Source of the DNA: an uncultured Erythrobacter sp. | GTDB lineage: Bacteria; Pseudomonadota; Alphaproteobacteria; Sphingomonadales; Sphingomonadaceae | Length of the DNA stretch: 64,000 nt | Direction: 5' to 3' | Assembly (NCBI GenBank): GCA_913055155.1 | Contig: CAJXJR010000012.1 | Span: 62,001 to 126,000, forward strand | Shown here: piece by piece, positions 45,024 to 55,871 of the stretch | Layout: every line of letters begins with the position of its first letter | Position numbering within the stretch: position 1 is the first letter of the stretch | Notes under the pieces: model-generated | Databases searched by the model: none | What the model saw: the letters and a program-made list of their open reading frames with translations, nothing else | Told to the model about the DNA's origin: nothing | Translations under genes and position numbers: made by a program

Positions 45024-45236
45024 ATGGAACCGCTCCAGATTCTTGGCAAGAACATTAGGCGATTGCGTCTAGCAAAAGGCTTTTCACAGGAAGAGTTCGC
45101 CCTTACCGCAGACATTGACAGGTCATACGTCGGACAAGTCGAACGAGGGCGACGCAATATAGCCTTTGAGAACATCTTGAAAATTGCCCGACCCCTCGAT
45201 GTCTCTGTCTCTCAGTTGGTGGAGGGCATTCGGTGA
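45024..45236 (+). CDS. XRE-type HTH controller protein of a restriction-modification system
   Basis: The 70-residue protein is a single HTH_3 domain (NIRRLRLAKGFSQEEFALTADIDRSYVGQVERGRRNIAFENILKIARPL) of the size and pattern of C proteins that control type II systems. These dimers first activate and then limit the restriction gene, delaying it until the host is methylated. The stop overlaps the GTG of the endonuclease gene (GTGA). No ribosome site is clear, as is common for leaderless C genes. The region is AT-richer than the host sequence. Confidence 0.75.
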   Translation: MEPLQILGKNIRRLRLAKGFSQEEFALTADIDRSYVGQVERGRRNIAFENILKIARPLDVSVSQLVEGIR

Positions 45237-46082
45237 AGGCCAATCCACTCTTTGCGAAACAAGACCTCGGTTTTTGGGCGATGGTGAAGTTCGTTTCTGA
45301 ACGTGCGGTATACACCAACATGAAGACCAAGAAGAACCCCGTTTCGACCCTGAAGGCTTTGACTCCCGACGAGGTACGAGGGACGTTGGAGAAATGCGAT
45401 ATCGATCAAGAGTCGATCTCAAACCAGCAATGCAAACTGGTAAGTGATTACCTGAAATATCGTGCCGAGACGCTGACGACTAAGGTCGAGCCGGTCCTGA
45501 TGAACCGCGACGAAGCACGCGCATTCTTCGAAGAGATCAAGGAGCGCGTTAAACCGATCCATCCTATCCCAATGAATCGCCAGAAGGGCGAAAAGCGCCA
45601 TGAGGCCTATCTTGCAGCAATGGTCGGGATGCTTGCCGAAGAAGCCGTGGGTGCAGAGAATTTGGTAAATGACTCACAGAAGCTCGCCATCCTGACAGAG
45701 AATGGGACGTTGAAAGGTATCTTTTTCACGCCGTTTTGATGGAGCAATACCCGACACTCGCGATCCGATCGCCATCTGGGAGATCAAGGAATACTACGGC
45801 ACAACCTCCTTCGGCAGCCGTGTTGCCGATGGTGTCTACGAGACGCTCCTAGATGGTTATGAGATAAACACCTTTGAAGCTGCCTTCGGCCGCCGCATCG
45901 CGCATTACCTCTTCGTCGACGATCGATTTACATGGTGGGAATGCGGAAAATCATATCTGTGCCGCCTAATTGACATGCTCCATACTGGACATGTCGATGA
46001 GATCTTCTTTGGTCGCCAAGTTATCGACCAGTGGCCGCAAACTCTTGCCGAACTCCAAAAAGATCCAGTTCTTGCGGGGTAA
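45233..46082 (+). pseudogene. Type II restriction endonuclease, frameshifted at a T5 run
   Basis: The first frame (GTG at 45233) runs to a TGA at 45737-45739. Removing one T from the five-T run at 45722-45726 joins it to a second frame that continues ...RRFDGAIPDTRDPIAIWEIKEYYGTTSFGSRVADGVYETLLDGYE... to a TAA at 46080-46082, giving about 282 residues. The joined part has a PD-(D/E)XK-like pattern (Asp then IWEIKEYY), expected for the nuclease core. The gene overlaps the controller gene upstream and the convergent methylase downstream. It is either a real inactivating mutation, a phase-variable site, or a sequencing error. Specificity is unknown. Confidence 0.75.
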
Positions 46083-46909
46083 CATCGTGTGAAAGGAGCA
46101 ACCGATCTTTTACGTGTTCATCCACCACGTCACCTCCTCCACGCCAGAAACGTTTTAGCATCGAGCCGCCAAGTTTGAGATAGGCCTCAACCTCGAAAAG
46201 GTCTTGCGGCGGCATAATGCTAATCACTTTGCCACCGGACCTCTTCATGCCGTCAATTGATAGAGCAATGAAGGCTCCTCGGGCCTTTGCATCTCTCAAG
46301 TGTCCGCACATCTCGGCAAAATCAAACGCTTGTGCCCCATAAAGAATCTTCTGCGTATCGACGTGAGGAGGATCGCAATAGACGATATCGTCCTCACCAG
46401 CTTCGGCAACAATCTCCGAATAGTCGGCTTTGACGAAGACAGTCTCGCTTACAAGGTCGCGCCAGACTGCAAGGCGCTTTGCAAACGTCGAAGGATGGAT
46501 GATTTTGTGCGGACCAATCGGAGTGCTCAGGTAACCGTCTCGTCTAAAACGGATGACCCCACCATAGCAGGATCTTGAAATAAATAAGAAATCGTGAGGG
46601 CTCTGGCGCTCATTGAAGCGATCCTTGGCCCTATCGTAGGCAACTTGCCGATCTTCCTGATAGGCTTCCCAATTGGCCGTGTAACTCTCGACAAGCGATT
46701 GAGGATCAGTCTGCACCAGCTTCCATAGGTCGACTAGTGGAGCGCATGCGTCGGATGCGACAGAACGGTGGGGGGGCAAGCCTCCCCAGAACCGCGCCAG
46801 AGCCAAAGAATGGTTCGAAATATGTCCGATATTCTCTGGGAAACGATTGGACTATCCGATCCGCAGATCGGTACTTGTTGCCGATATATTTGAAGAGCGG
46901 CTGTGGCAT
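46021..46909 (-). pseudogene. D12-class adenine-N6 DNA methyltransferase, frameshifted at a C7 run
   Basis: The N-terminal frame from ATG 46909 reads MPQPLFKYIGNKYRSADRIV and contains motif I (YFEPFFGSGAV), but turns to nonsense after RLAP. Deleting one base of the seven-base homopolymer at 46770-46776 restores ...APHRSVASDACAPLVDLWKLV, the body of the enzyme, with motif IV VYCDPPH. The repaired protein has about 295 residues and is Dam-like. It should protect the sites of the adjacent endonuclease. The last 62 bp overlap the endonuclease end on the opposite strand. As with the endonuclease, the shift may be real or an error. Confidence 0.75.
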
Positions 46910-46989
46910 GTACCTTGGCTAGGTCGCTCCGGAACATATTGCAAACAGCAATGCACCGATTTGCACCATTTTGGATGCATCTCCCCCCA

Positions 46990-47229
46990 TCAATACCCAA
47001 ACCGCTCACAAAACGCCGCCACTTGCGCGTCGCCGTCCAGCAGGCCGCGCTCTACCTCGCCCAGGTCCTCGTCTCGCACCTCGGCCCTGGCCGGGTCGAA
47101 GGCGCGGCGGACACCGGTTTCCCAGTCGATGGCGGTGGTCCACAGGAAGCGGCAGGGGAACAGCCTTTCGAACCCGTCCATGAACCGCTCTGAGTATTCC
47201 AGCCCGCAGTGGCTGTAGATCGCGCACAT
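46990..47229 (-). CDS. Small protein of unknown function, perhaps a remnant (79 aa)
   Basis: I do not recognise this protein. It begins MCAIYSHCGLEYSERFMDGFERLF and has a Trp/Asp-containing middle (LWTTAIDWETG). Its base composition is like the host chromosome, unlike the adjoining restriction-modification genes. The frame looks coding by residue use, but the ribosome site is weak, and it may be the N-terminal piece of a longer protein cut by the island boundary. Confidence 0.4.
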   Translation of the reverse strand: MCAIYSHCGLEYSERFMDGFERLFPCRFLWTTAIDWETGVRRAFDPARAEVRDEDLGEVERGLLDGDAQVAAFCERFGY

Positions 47230-47256
47230 CGCCCTGCAATGCGGGCCCGCTCTCCC

Positions 47257-47985
47257 CTACTCCCCCGCCACCAGCACCGCACGTTGCAGCAGGTCCACAT
47301 CGCCCGCGGCGGCGCGGACGATTTCGGCCAGGCGTGCCACGTCGTTCATCGCGAAGCTGCGGCCTTCGCGCACCACGATGCCTTCGGCTTGCAGGTATTG
47401 CAGTTCCCGCGTCACCGCCTCGCGGTGGGAGCCGATGCGGCCCGCCAGTTCGGCGTGTGTGGGTGCGGGCGCGATTTCGGCGCGGTTGTCCTCCACCCCG
47501 GCATCGATGCAGAGGCGCAGCAGTTCGCAATGCAGGCGGTTGCGCACGGCCAGCGCGTTCAGTTCGAACACCCGTTCGGTCAGCAGGCGGATGTGGCCGA
47601 CCAGCCTCCGCGCCATCCAGTCTGCCGTCTCCGGGTTGGAATTTACCGTTTCGCGGAACAGGTCGCCGGGCACGCTGGCCAGCACGCTTTGCCCCACGGC
47701 AGTGACACTGGCGGAGCGCGGCTGCCCGTCGAGCGCGGCGAATTCGCCCACCAGACCGCCCTTGCCCACGTCGGCCAGGAACACGTCGCGCCCGTTCAGC
47801 GAGTGCAGTTCCACCCGCACGCTGCCCTCCAGCACGACAAAGGCATCGGTGGTGCGATCCTGGTGGCCGATCACGATCTGCCCCGCCCGCAGCGGCACGA
47901 ACCGCGCGTGCGGGGCCAGCAGCGTGCCCAGCGGATCGGGCAGCACTTCTGCCAAAGCTTTCAGGTACGTATCGGCCTTGCCCAT
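47257..47985 (-). CDS. Crp/Fnr family transcriptional regulator
   Basis: The 242-residue protein has an N-terminal cyclic-nucleotide-binding beta-roll (VVLEGSVRVELHSLNGRDVFLADVGKGGLVGEFAALDG), a dimerisation helix, and a C-terminal winged helix with recognition helix in GRIGSHREAVTRELQYLQAEG. There is no N-terminal Cys cluster as in oxygen-sensing Fnr, so a cyclic nucleotide or other ligand is more likely. The ATG at 47985 is preferred over longer frames. An 11-bp perfect dyad lies 59-108 bp upstream. Confidence 0.9.
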   Translation of the reverse strand: MGKADTYLKALAEVLPDPLGTLLAPHARFVPLRAGQIVIGHQDRTTDAFVVLEGSVRVELHSLNGRDVFLADVGKGGLVGEFAALDGQPRSASVTAVGQSVLASVPGDLFRETVNSNPETADWMARRLVGHIRLLTERVFELNALAVRNRLHCELLRLCIDAGVEDNRAEIAPAPTHAELAGRIGSHREAVTRELQYLQAEGIVVREGRSFAMNDVARLAEIVRAAAGDVDLLQRAVLVAGE

Positions 47986-48043
47986 GGTGCATCCCTTTGT
48001 CGCGGCACAGTGCCGGATCGGTGTTGGCACCATAGGCGGAACC

Positions 48044-48093
48044 GGCCCGGAACCACAATCGCCCAAGGGTCGGTGAGCGATGGGTTCCGGGCC
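48044..48093. promoter_or_regulatory. Long inverted repeat upstream of the Crp/Fnr gene
   Basis: GGCCCGGAACC (48044-48054) and GGTTCCGGGCC (48083-48093) are exact complements; inside, ATCGC and GCGAT pair as well. It could be an operator, a leader hairpin, or a terminator for the upstream peptide gene, although no T-run follows. Confidence 0.45.
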
Positions 48094-48157
48094 GCAGACC
48101 GCCAATGCCTGGCAGCTCTAACCCCCTGTTGAACCTGCCAGGCAGCCGGGAGAGACG

Positions 48158-48376
48158 TTAGCGGGCGGCTTCCCGTGCGGCCTGGACGGCCGGCAAGAGC
48201 AGGGAGATAATGAAACGGACGGGATCGGTGGTGAAGCTGCCTCCCGTCACCTGGGCGGGCGGCAGCGATGCCAGATCGCTCCACTGGTCGTGGCGCGCGT
48301 CGCCCGCATGAGCCGGGGCGCTGATGCCGGTGGCAAGGGCCAGGGCGATGGCGGCGGCAAGAACGGTCTTCTTCAT
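48158..48376 (-). CDS. Tiny secreted peptide with pseudopilin-like C-terminal tail (72 aa)
   Basis: The product has a Sec signal peptide (MKKTVLAAAIALALATGISAPAHA) and a mature part of about 48 residues. It ends in an amphipathic or membrane-active helix, PVRFIISLLLPAVQAAREAAR. That tail is strikingly like the hydrophobic N-terminal helix known from planctomycete DUF1559 pseudopilins (LLLPAVQAAREAAR), although the context here is different. A GGAGAC ribosome site lies before the ATG. Function is unknown; it sits between the Crp/Fnr gene and uvrA on the same strand. Confidence 0.6.
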   Translation of the reverse strand: MKKTVLAAAIALALATGISAPAHAGDARHDQWSDLASLPPAQVTGGSFTTDPVRFIISLLLPAVQAAREAAR

Positions 48377-48501
48377 CTCGGGTCTCCTCGATACGAGCCC
48401 TGGTGGGCGTCGTGCTTCGATGGACCCGTTCTAGCCGCCTCCCCCGCCACGGTCGGTGAGGGAAGTCACCGGCGCGATGTGATAAAACTCACAACGGCAA
48501 A

Positions 48502-51423
<2,922 letters not shown>

Positions 51424-51505
51424 GGCGGGTCACTTGGGGGCTGCGGGACGATGAGTCCAGTGGGGCTTTGGACCGTGCGGATGCACAGTCTTGCAGGCGC
51501 CTCCT

Positions 51506-51520
51506 GTTCACCAAATGTTC
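51506..51520 (-). promoter_or_regulatory. LexA (SOS) box of uvrA
   Basis: GTTCACCAAATGTTC is an exact GTTC-N7-GTTC alphaproteobacterial LexA site, 83 bp upstream of the uvrA start. Confidence 0.8.
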
Positions 51521-51582
51521 GATGCGGTCAAGGGGCCAGCGTAAAGCCAGCCTCTCGGGCCAGGCCACTCAATCAAGCCCCC

Positions 51583-53895
51583 TCAGTCCAGCCCCAGCGC
51601 CAGCGCCTCCTGCCGCTCGCGTGCGATGTGTTCGCGGATGGGGCCAAGCACGGCACGCACATCGGGCAGGTCGCGGATTTCGTCATACAGCGGATCGTCG
51701 AGCAACAGGCCAAGGTTCTGGTTACCGAAATGGCTCAACTGCAGGGGCCATCCATAATCCGGCAACAGGCGCACAAGGTCGCTGGCGCTCTGGGCGTCGC
51801 CTTCGATCGCGGCGAACTGGAGCCGGTACAGGATCGACATCACGGAGACGTGCTGCGTGTTGCGCCAGCGGTCGGTCCATTCGCGCGCAATCGCGACATG
51901 CTGGCGCGCTTCCTCCAGCCGTCCGACGCGGCGCATGGCAAGCGCGACATAGGATGACACATAGGGCAGCACCTGCGCCGGGCGGCCGACCTCGTGCGCC
52001 CACGCGACATAGTCCTGCGGCGAGGCGAATTTTGCGTCGTAATAGGCCAGGAATTCTGCGGTGCGGCCATTGCGCAGCAGCATGGGCATGGCTTCGCTGA
52101 CAATCGAATCGTCATCCCAGAAGCGCGCTCCCGCAACTCCCGCCGCCACGAAATCCGCCCGCGGCGGCAAGCTGTGCCGGCGCAGCTGCTCCAGCAGGCG
52201 GTCACGCGGACCGATGCCCTGGCCGGTGTAGAAATCCACCGGATCCAGGCCGAGCAGCAAGCGGGTGAAGCGCAGCTGCGCATGGGCACCCCGGCGGCGC
52301 TCGGCTTCGGTCAGCCCGGGGCTGCTTTCATTCACCAGGCGCAGGAATTCGGAAAGGTCGCCGTCGATCCGGGCCAGGCGCGCGCGGGCCAGTTCGCGCT
52401 GCGCATCGTTGGCGGCAGCAGCGATGATCCGCTGTTCCAGCTCGCGTGCCAGTGCGAAATCGCCGAATTCGACGGCGGCATCGGAACCCCGCCAGCTTGC
52501 CGGCCACAGCGGATCGACCGCCACCAGCCGCTCTACGGTTGCCAGCATGTCGCCGCCATCCGGCTGCGCCTCGCGCTGCACGACACCCAGCCAGAACCAT
52601 GCCTCCGCATCGCCGGGATCGATCTCGGTCGCCCGGGTCAAGCGCTGCAGCTGCAGTTCCATGTCGTCTTCGTGCAGCATGGCGGAGACCTTGAGAGCGT
52701 CCACCGACCGCGGGTCGAGTTCGAGCGCGGCCTCTGCCTGCTCGAGCGCAAGCGCCTGCCGCGCTTCCAGTTCCGCGCGATCCACTGTGGGATAAAGGTA
52801 GTTCGCCTTGGCCAGCCCGGCCAGGCCATTGGCAAAGCGCGGATTGCGCGCATTGACCTGCTCGAGAATCTCCAGCGCGGCCTCGCGCTGTTCGAACCCG
52901 CGCCCGCGCAGCAGGCCCATGGCGGTGAGATACAAGGCATAGTCGCCGCTGGACACCGAGCGATCCTCGACTCCGGCGGTGAGCGGCCGCCCGAGCGCCT
53001 CGAGCACTTCACGCGCTGCCCTGAGAGGCAGGAACTCCGCGTCATTCGGCGCCGCCTGCAGCTGGTTCGACCAGGCCACGTCGCCGCTCTCTACCTCGAT
53101 CAGGCGGGCATCGAGTGCCACGTTTTCAGCCGAATTCGACAATTCGCCTTGCCAGACGAGGTCGGCACCAAGGGCACGGCCGATCTGTTCGGGCGTCTGG
53201 CCTTGTTCGGCAAGCTGGCGGGCGCTGTCGCCAGCGGTCACCTCGAGGTTGACGCTTTGCCCCAGCTGCGAACGGATTTCGCCCTGCATGCCATTGGCAT
53301 ACAGCGGGTCGACCCCTTCGCTCGCTTCCAGCGGCAGCATCACGATGGCCAGCGGCTGGGTATTCGTCCGGCCGGACCACCACCAGGCTAAGGTTGCAGC
53401 CAGCACGGCAAGGCATATGGCCGCCAAGATCACCACCCGGCGCGGCGAGGCTGCAGGCTCGGCCGGCGCTGCTGCGCCCTCGCCATCCTGCGGCTCCTCC
53501 ACGGCGCCGGGCGCCACCAGCACGCGATAGCCGACGCGCGGCACCGTCTCGATGGTCACGGCATCGCCGCCCGGGTCGCGCAAGGCCGTGCGCAAGAGCG
53601 ACAGCACCCGGTTGACGGAGGCATCGCCCACGATGCGGCCATCCCAGCAGCAATCGATCAGGTCGTCGCGCGACAGGATCCGGCCCTCGGCGCGCACCAG
53701 CGCCACCAGCACCTGCATCAGCTTGGGCTCGACCAGCCGCTCCTCGCCGTCCTTCGGCAGGCGGCGCAGCGATGGTTCCACGCGGATGCCGCCCAGCATG
53801 AACGGCGCCTCGCGCGCCAGGTCGATCCTGGGCACCAGCATGTCGCCGGCGTTCTCAACGTTCACCTTCGCCCCCGCGTTTTGATGGTCGCTCAC
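51583..53895 (-). CDS. Membrane-anchored winged-helix (OmpR-type) regulator with TolB-like and TPR domains (module B)
   Basis: The 770-residue protein repeats the architecture of the 18450 gene. A winged helix spans about residues 32-128 (ending VPRVGYRVLV), a linker follows, then one membrane helix (about 153-173), a TolB-like domain (VMLPLEASEGVDPLYANGMQGEIRSQL) and TPR-like helices in the rest. It probably acts as a CadC-like membrane-bound activator that reads an envelope signal. The start is GTG at 53895 without a clear ribosome site; ATG 53841 is an alternative. It is divergent from the second UrcA gene. Confidence 0.85.
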   Translation of the reverse strand: MSDHQNAGAKVNVENAGDMLVPRIDLAREAPFMLGGIRVEPSLRRLPKDGEERLVEPKLMQVLVALVRAEGRILSRDDLIDCCWDGRIVGDASVNRVLSLLRTALRDPGGDAVTIETVPRVGYRVLVAPGAVEEPQDGEGAAAPAEPAASPRRVVILAAICLAVLAATLAWWWSGRTNTQPLAIVMLPLEASEGVDPLYANGMQGEIRSQLGQSVNLEVTAGDSARQLAEQGQTPEQIGRALGADLVWQGELSNSAENVALDARLIEVESGDVAWSNQLQAAPNDAEFLPLRAAREVLEALGRPLTAGVEDRSVSSGDYALYLTAMGLLRGRGFEQREAALEILEQVNARNPRFANGLAGLAKANYLYPTVDRAELEARQALALEQAEAALELDPRSVDALKVSAMLHEDDMELQLQRLTRATEIDPGDAEAWFWLGVVQREAQPDGGDMLATVERLVAVDPLWPASWRGSDAAVEFGDFALARELEQRIIAAAANDAQRELARARLARIDGDLSEFLRLVNESSPGLTEAERRRGAHAQLRFTRLLLGLDPVDFYTGQGIGPRDRLLEQLRRHSLPPRADFVAAGVAGARFWDDDSIVSEAMPMLLRNGRTAEFLAYYDAKFASPQDYVAWAHEVGRPAQVLPYVSSYVALAMRRVGRLEEARQHVAIAREWTDRWRNTQHVSVMSILYRLQFAAIEGDAQSASDLVRLLPDYGWPLQLSHFGNQNLGLLLDDPLYDEIRDLPDVRAVLGPIREHIARERQEALALGLD

Positions 53896-53933
53896 CCGGG
53901 AGGATTGCCATTAGCATGAGCGGAGCAGCTTTT

Positions 53934-53982
53934 GCGCAATTTTCGACCGAAAATGCGCTTCATAAGGAAATCATAAGCAAAT
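53934..53982. promoter_or_regulatory. Candidate operator in the module B divergent region
   Basis: An imperfect dyad GCGCAATTTTCG-AC-CGAAAATGCGC (53934-53958) is followed by two tandem 11-bp direct repeats, CATAAGGAAAT (53961-53971) and CATAAGCAAAT (53972-53982). An 11-bp tandem layout is what OmpR/PhoB-type winged helices bind. It lies between the regulator and the UrcA gene. Confidence 0.5.
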
Positions 53983-54090
53983 GATCGGGCGCGCTTGGTA
54001 GCGCCATAAGCCGGAACGCCCGCATTTCTCCTCTCGTCCGATGGGGACGCAACACGACGCCGCACGGCGCCTCACTTCAGGAGAACTGCC

Positions 54091-54444
54091 ATGATCAAGA
54101 CTTTCGCTTTCGCCGCCGCCGCCACCGCGGCCGCTCTCGTCGCCTCGCCCGCGCTGGCACAGGACAGCCACCACACGGCAGAGGTCGTCTATGCCGATCT
54201 CGACCTGACCAGCGATGCCGGGGTCGATCGGCTCGATGCGCGCATCCGCAGCGCGGTCAACCGGGTGTGCACCACCACCGCCACGCCCGACCGGATCGAG
54301 CAGCGCTGGGTCAACACCTGCCGCCGCGAAACCACCGCGCAGGTGAACCAGGCACGTGACGAGGCCGTGCGCATTGCCCGCAGCGGGGAGCGCCGCGCGC
54401 CCGAGCTGGCGCGCCTGCAGGTCGCCGCGCCCAGCCGCAACTGA
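54091..54444 (+). CDS. UrcA family secreted protein (module B)
   Basis: The 117-residue product has a Sec signal peptide (cut near SPALAQ) and the UrcA pattern: VVYADLDLTSDAGVDRLDARIRSAVNRVCTT, with a second Cys in NTCRRETT. It parallels the UrcA protein at 17754-18101 in length, Cys spacing and position next to a winged-helix/TPR regulator. The ATG has AGGAGA 7 nt upstream. Function of the family is unknown. Confidence 0.85.
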   Translation: MIKTFAFAAAATAAALVASPALAQDSHHTAEVVYADLDLTSDAGVDRLDARIRSAVNRVCTTTATPDRIEQRWVNTCRRETTAQVNQARDEAVRIARSGERRAPELARLQVAAPSRN

Positions 54445-54663
54445 TCCAGACCGAACCCGTGCGGCGTTCCAAACCGCCGCGCGATTCTGGTGCCGGGCCC
54501 GACTGGTAAGAGGGAGGCCCGGCACCTTTCTGCGCGTTCGCGCGATAGCCAATCCACAACCGCTCATCGCGGACGACAACCATTTCCGGTTGGCCTGTGT
54601 GAACTGTGCACTCGCTAGGCCGTTATCAGTTGGCCAACATGGCAAGGGCCGAAAGAGAGATGA

Positions 54664-55168
<505 letters not shown>

Positions 55169-55208
55169 CGCGCTGGACGCTGCGCGGCGTTGCTGCCATG
55201 CGGGGTAC

Positions 55209-55754
55209 ATGTCCAGTCGCCGCTTGTTCGTTGCCATCCGCCCTCCCGAGTCGGTGGCAGAAGCCCTGCTCGACACCATGGAAGGCATTGCCGGTGCACG
55301 CTGGCAGGATGCGGACAACCTGCACATCACGCTGCGCTTCATCGGCGAGGTGGACCGGCACACTGCTTCCGATATCGAAAGCGCGCTGGAGAGCGTGGAC
55401 TTTGCCCCCTTCCCCTTGCGCATTTCGGGCGTGGGGCAATTCGCGGGCAAGCATCGCCCCAATGCAATCTGGGCGCGGATAGAGCCTTCGCCCGCCCTGG
55501 ACGAGCTGCAGATGCGCGTGGAAATGGCCTGCCGCCGCGCCGGGCTGGAGCCGGTTACGCGCAAGTTCGTGCCGCACATCACGCTGGCGCGGCTCAATTC
55601 CGGCAGCGGCCCGATCGACGCATGGTTGCAGGGGCACGGCACGCTGGCGCCTGTTCCGTGGAACGTCGATCATTTCGCGCTGTTCGAAAGCGACCTGACG
55701 CCCAATGGCGCGATCTATTCGGAACTGACCCGCTTTCCCACGATCGCGCGCTAG
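55209..55754 (+). CDS. thpR: RNA 2',3'-cyclic phosphodiesterase (2H family)
   Basis: The 181-residue protein is a LigT/ThpR-type 2H phosphoesterase that opens 2',3'-cyclic phosphates, historically called 2'-5' RNA ligase. Both HxTx motifs are present: HITLRF in the first half and HITLAR in the second. The N-terminus RLFVAIRPPESVAEALL is characteristic. It is a cytosolic enzyme. It starts 40 bp after the serralysin remnant and about 115 bp before the M3 peptidase gene. Confidence 0.92.
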   Translation: MSSRRLFVAIRPPESVAEALLDTMEGIAGARWQDADNLHITLRFIGEVDRHTASDIESALESVDFAPFPLRISGVGQFAGKHRPNAIWARIEPSPALDELQMRVEMACRRAGLEPVTRKFVPHITLARLNSGSGPIDAWLQGHGTLAPVPWNVDHFALFESDLTPNGAIYSELTRFPTIAR

Positions 55755-55871
55755 CTCGTTCAGGCTCTTGGCAGCTTGGAACGGTATCCCTATGGCACCC
55801 GTTTCATAAGTAACAACCTTCGGGCACAGCCCGGGTCGCCCTGACAACACTTCTGAGGAAGATACGCCGCA

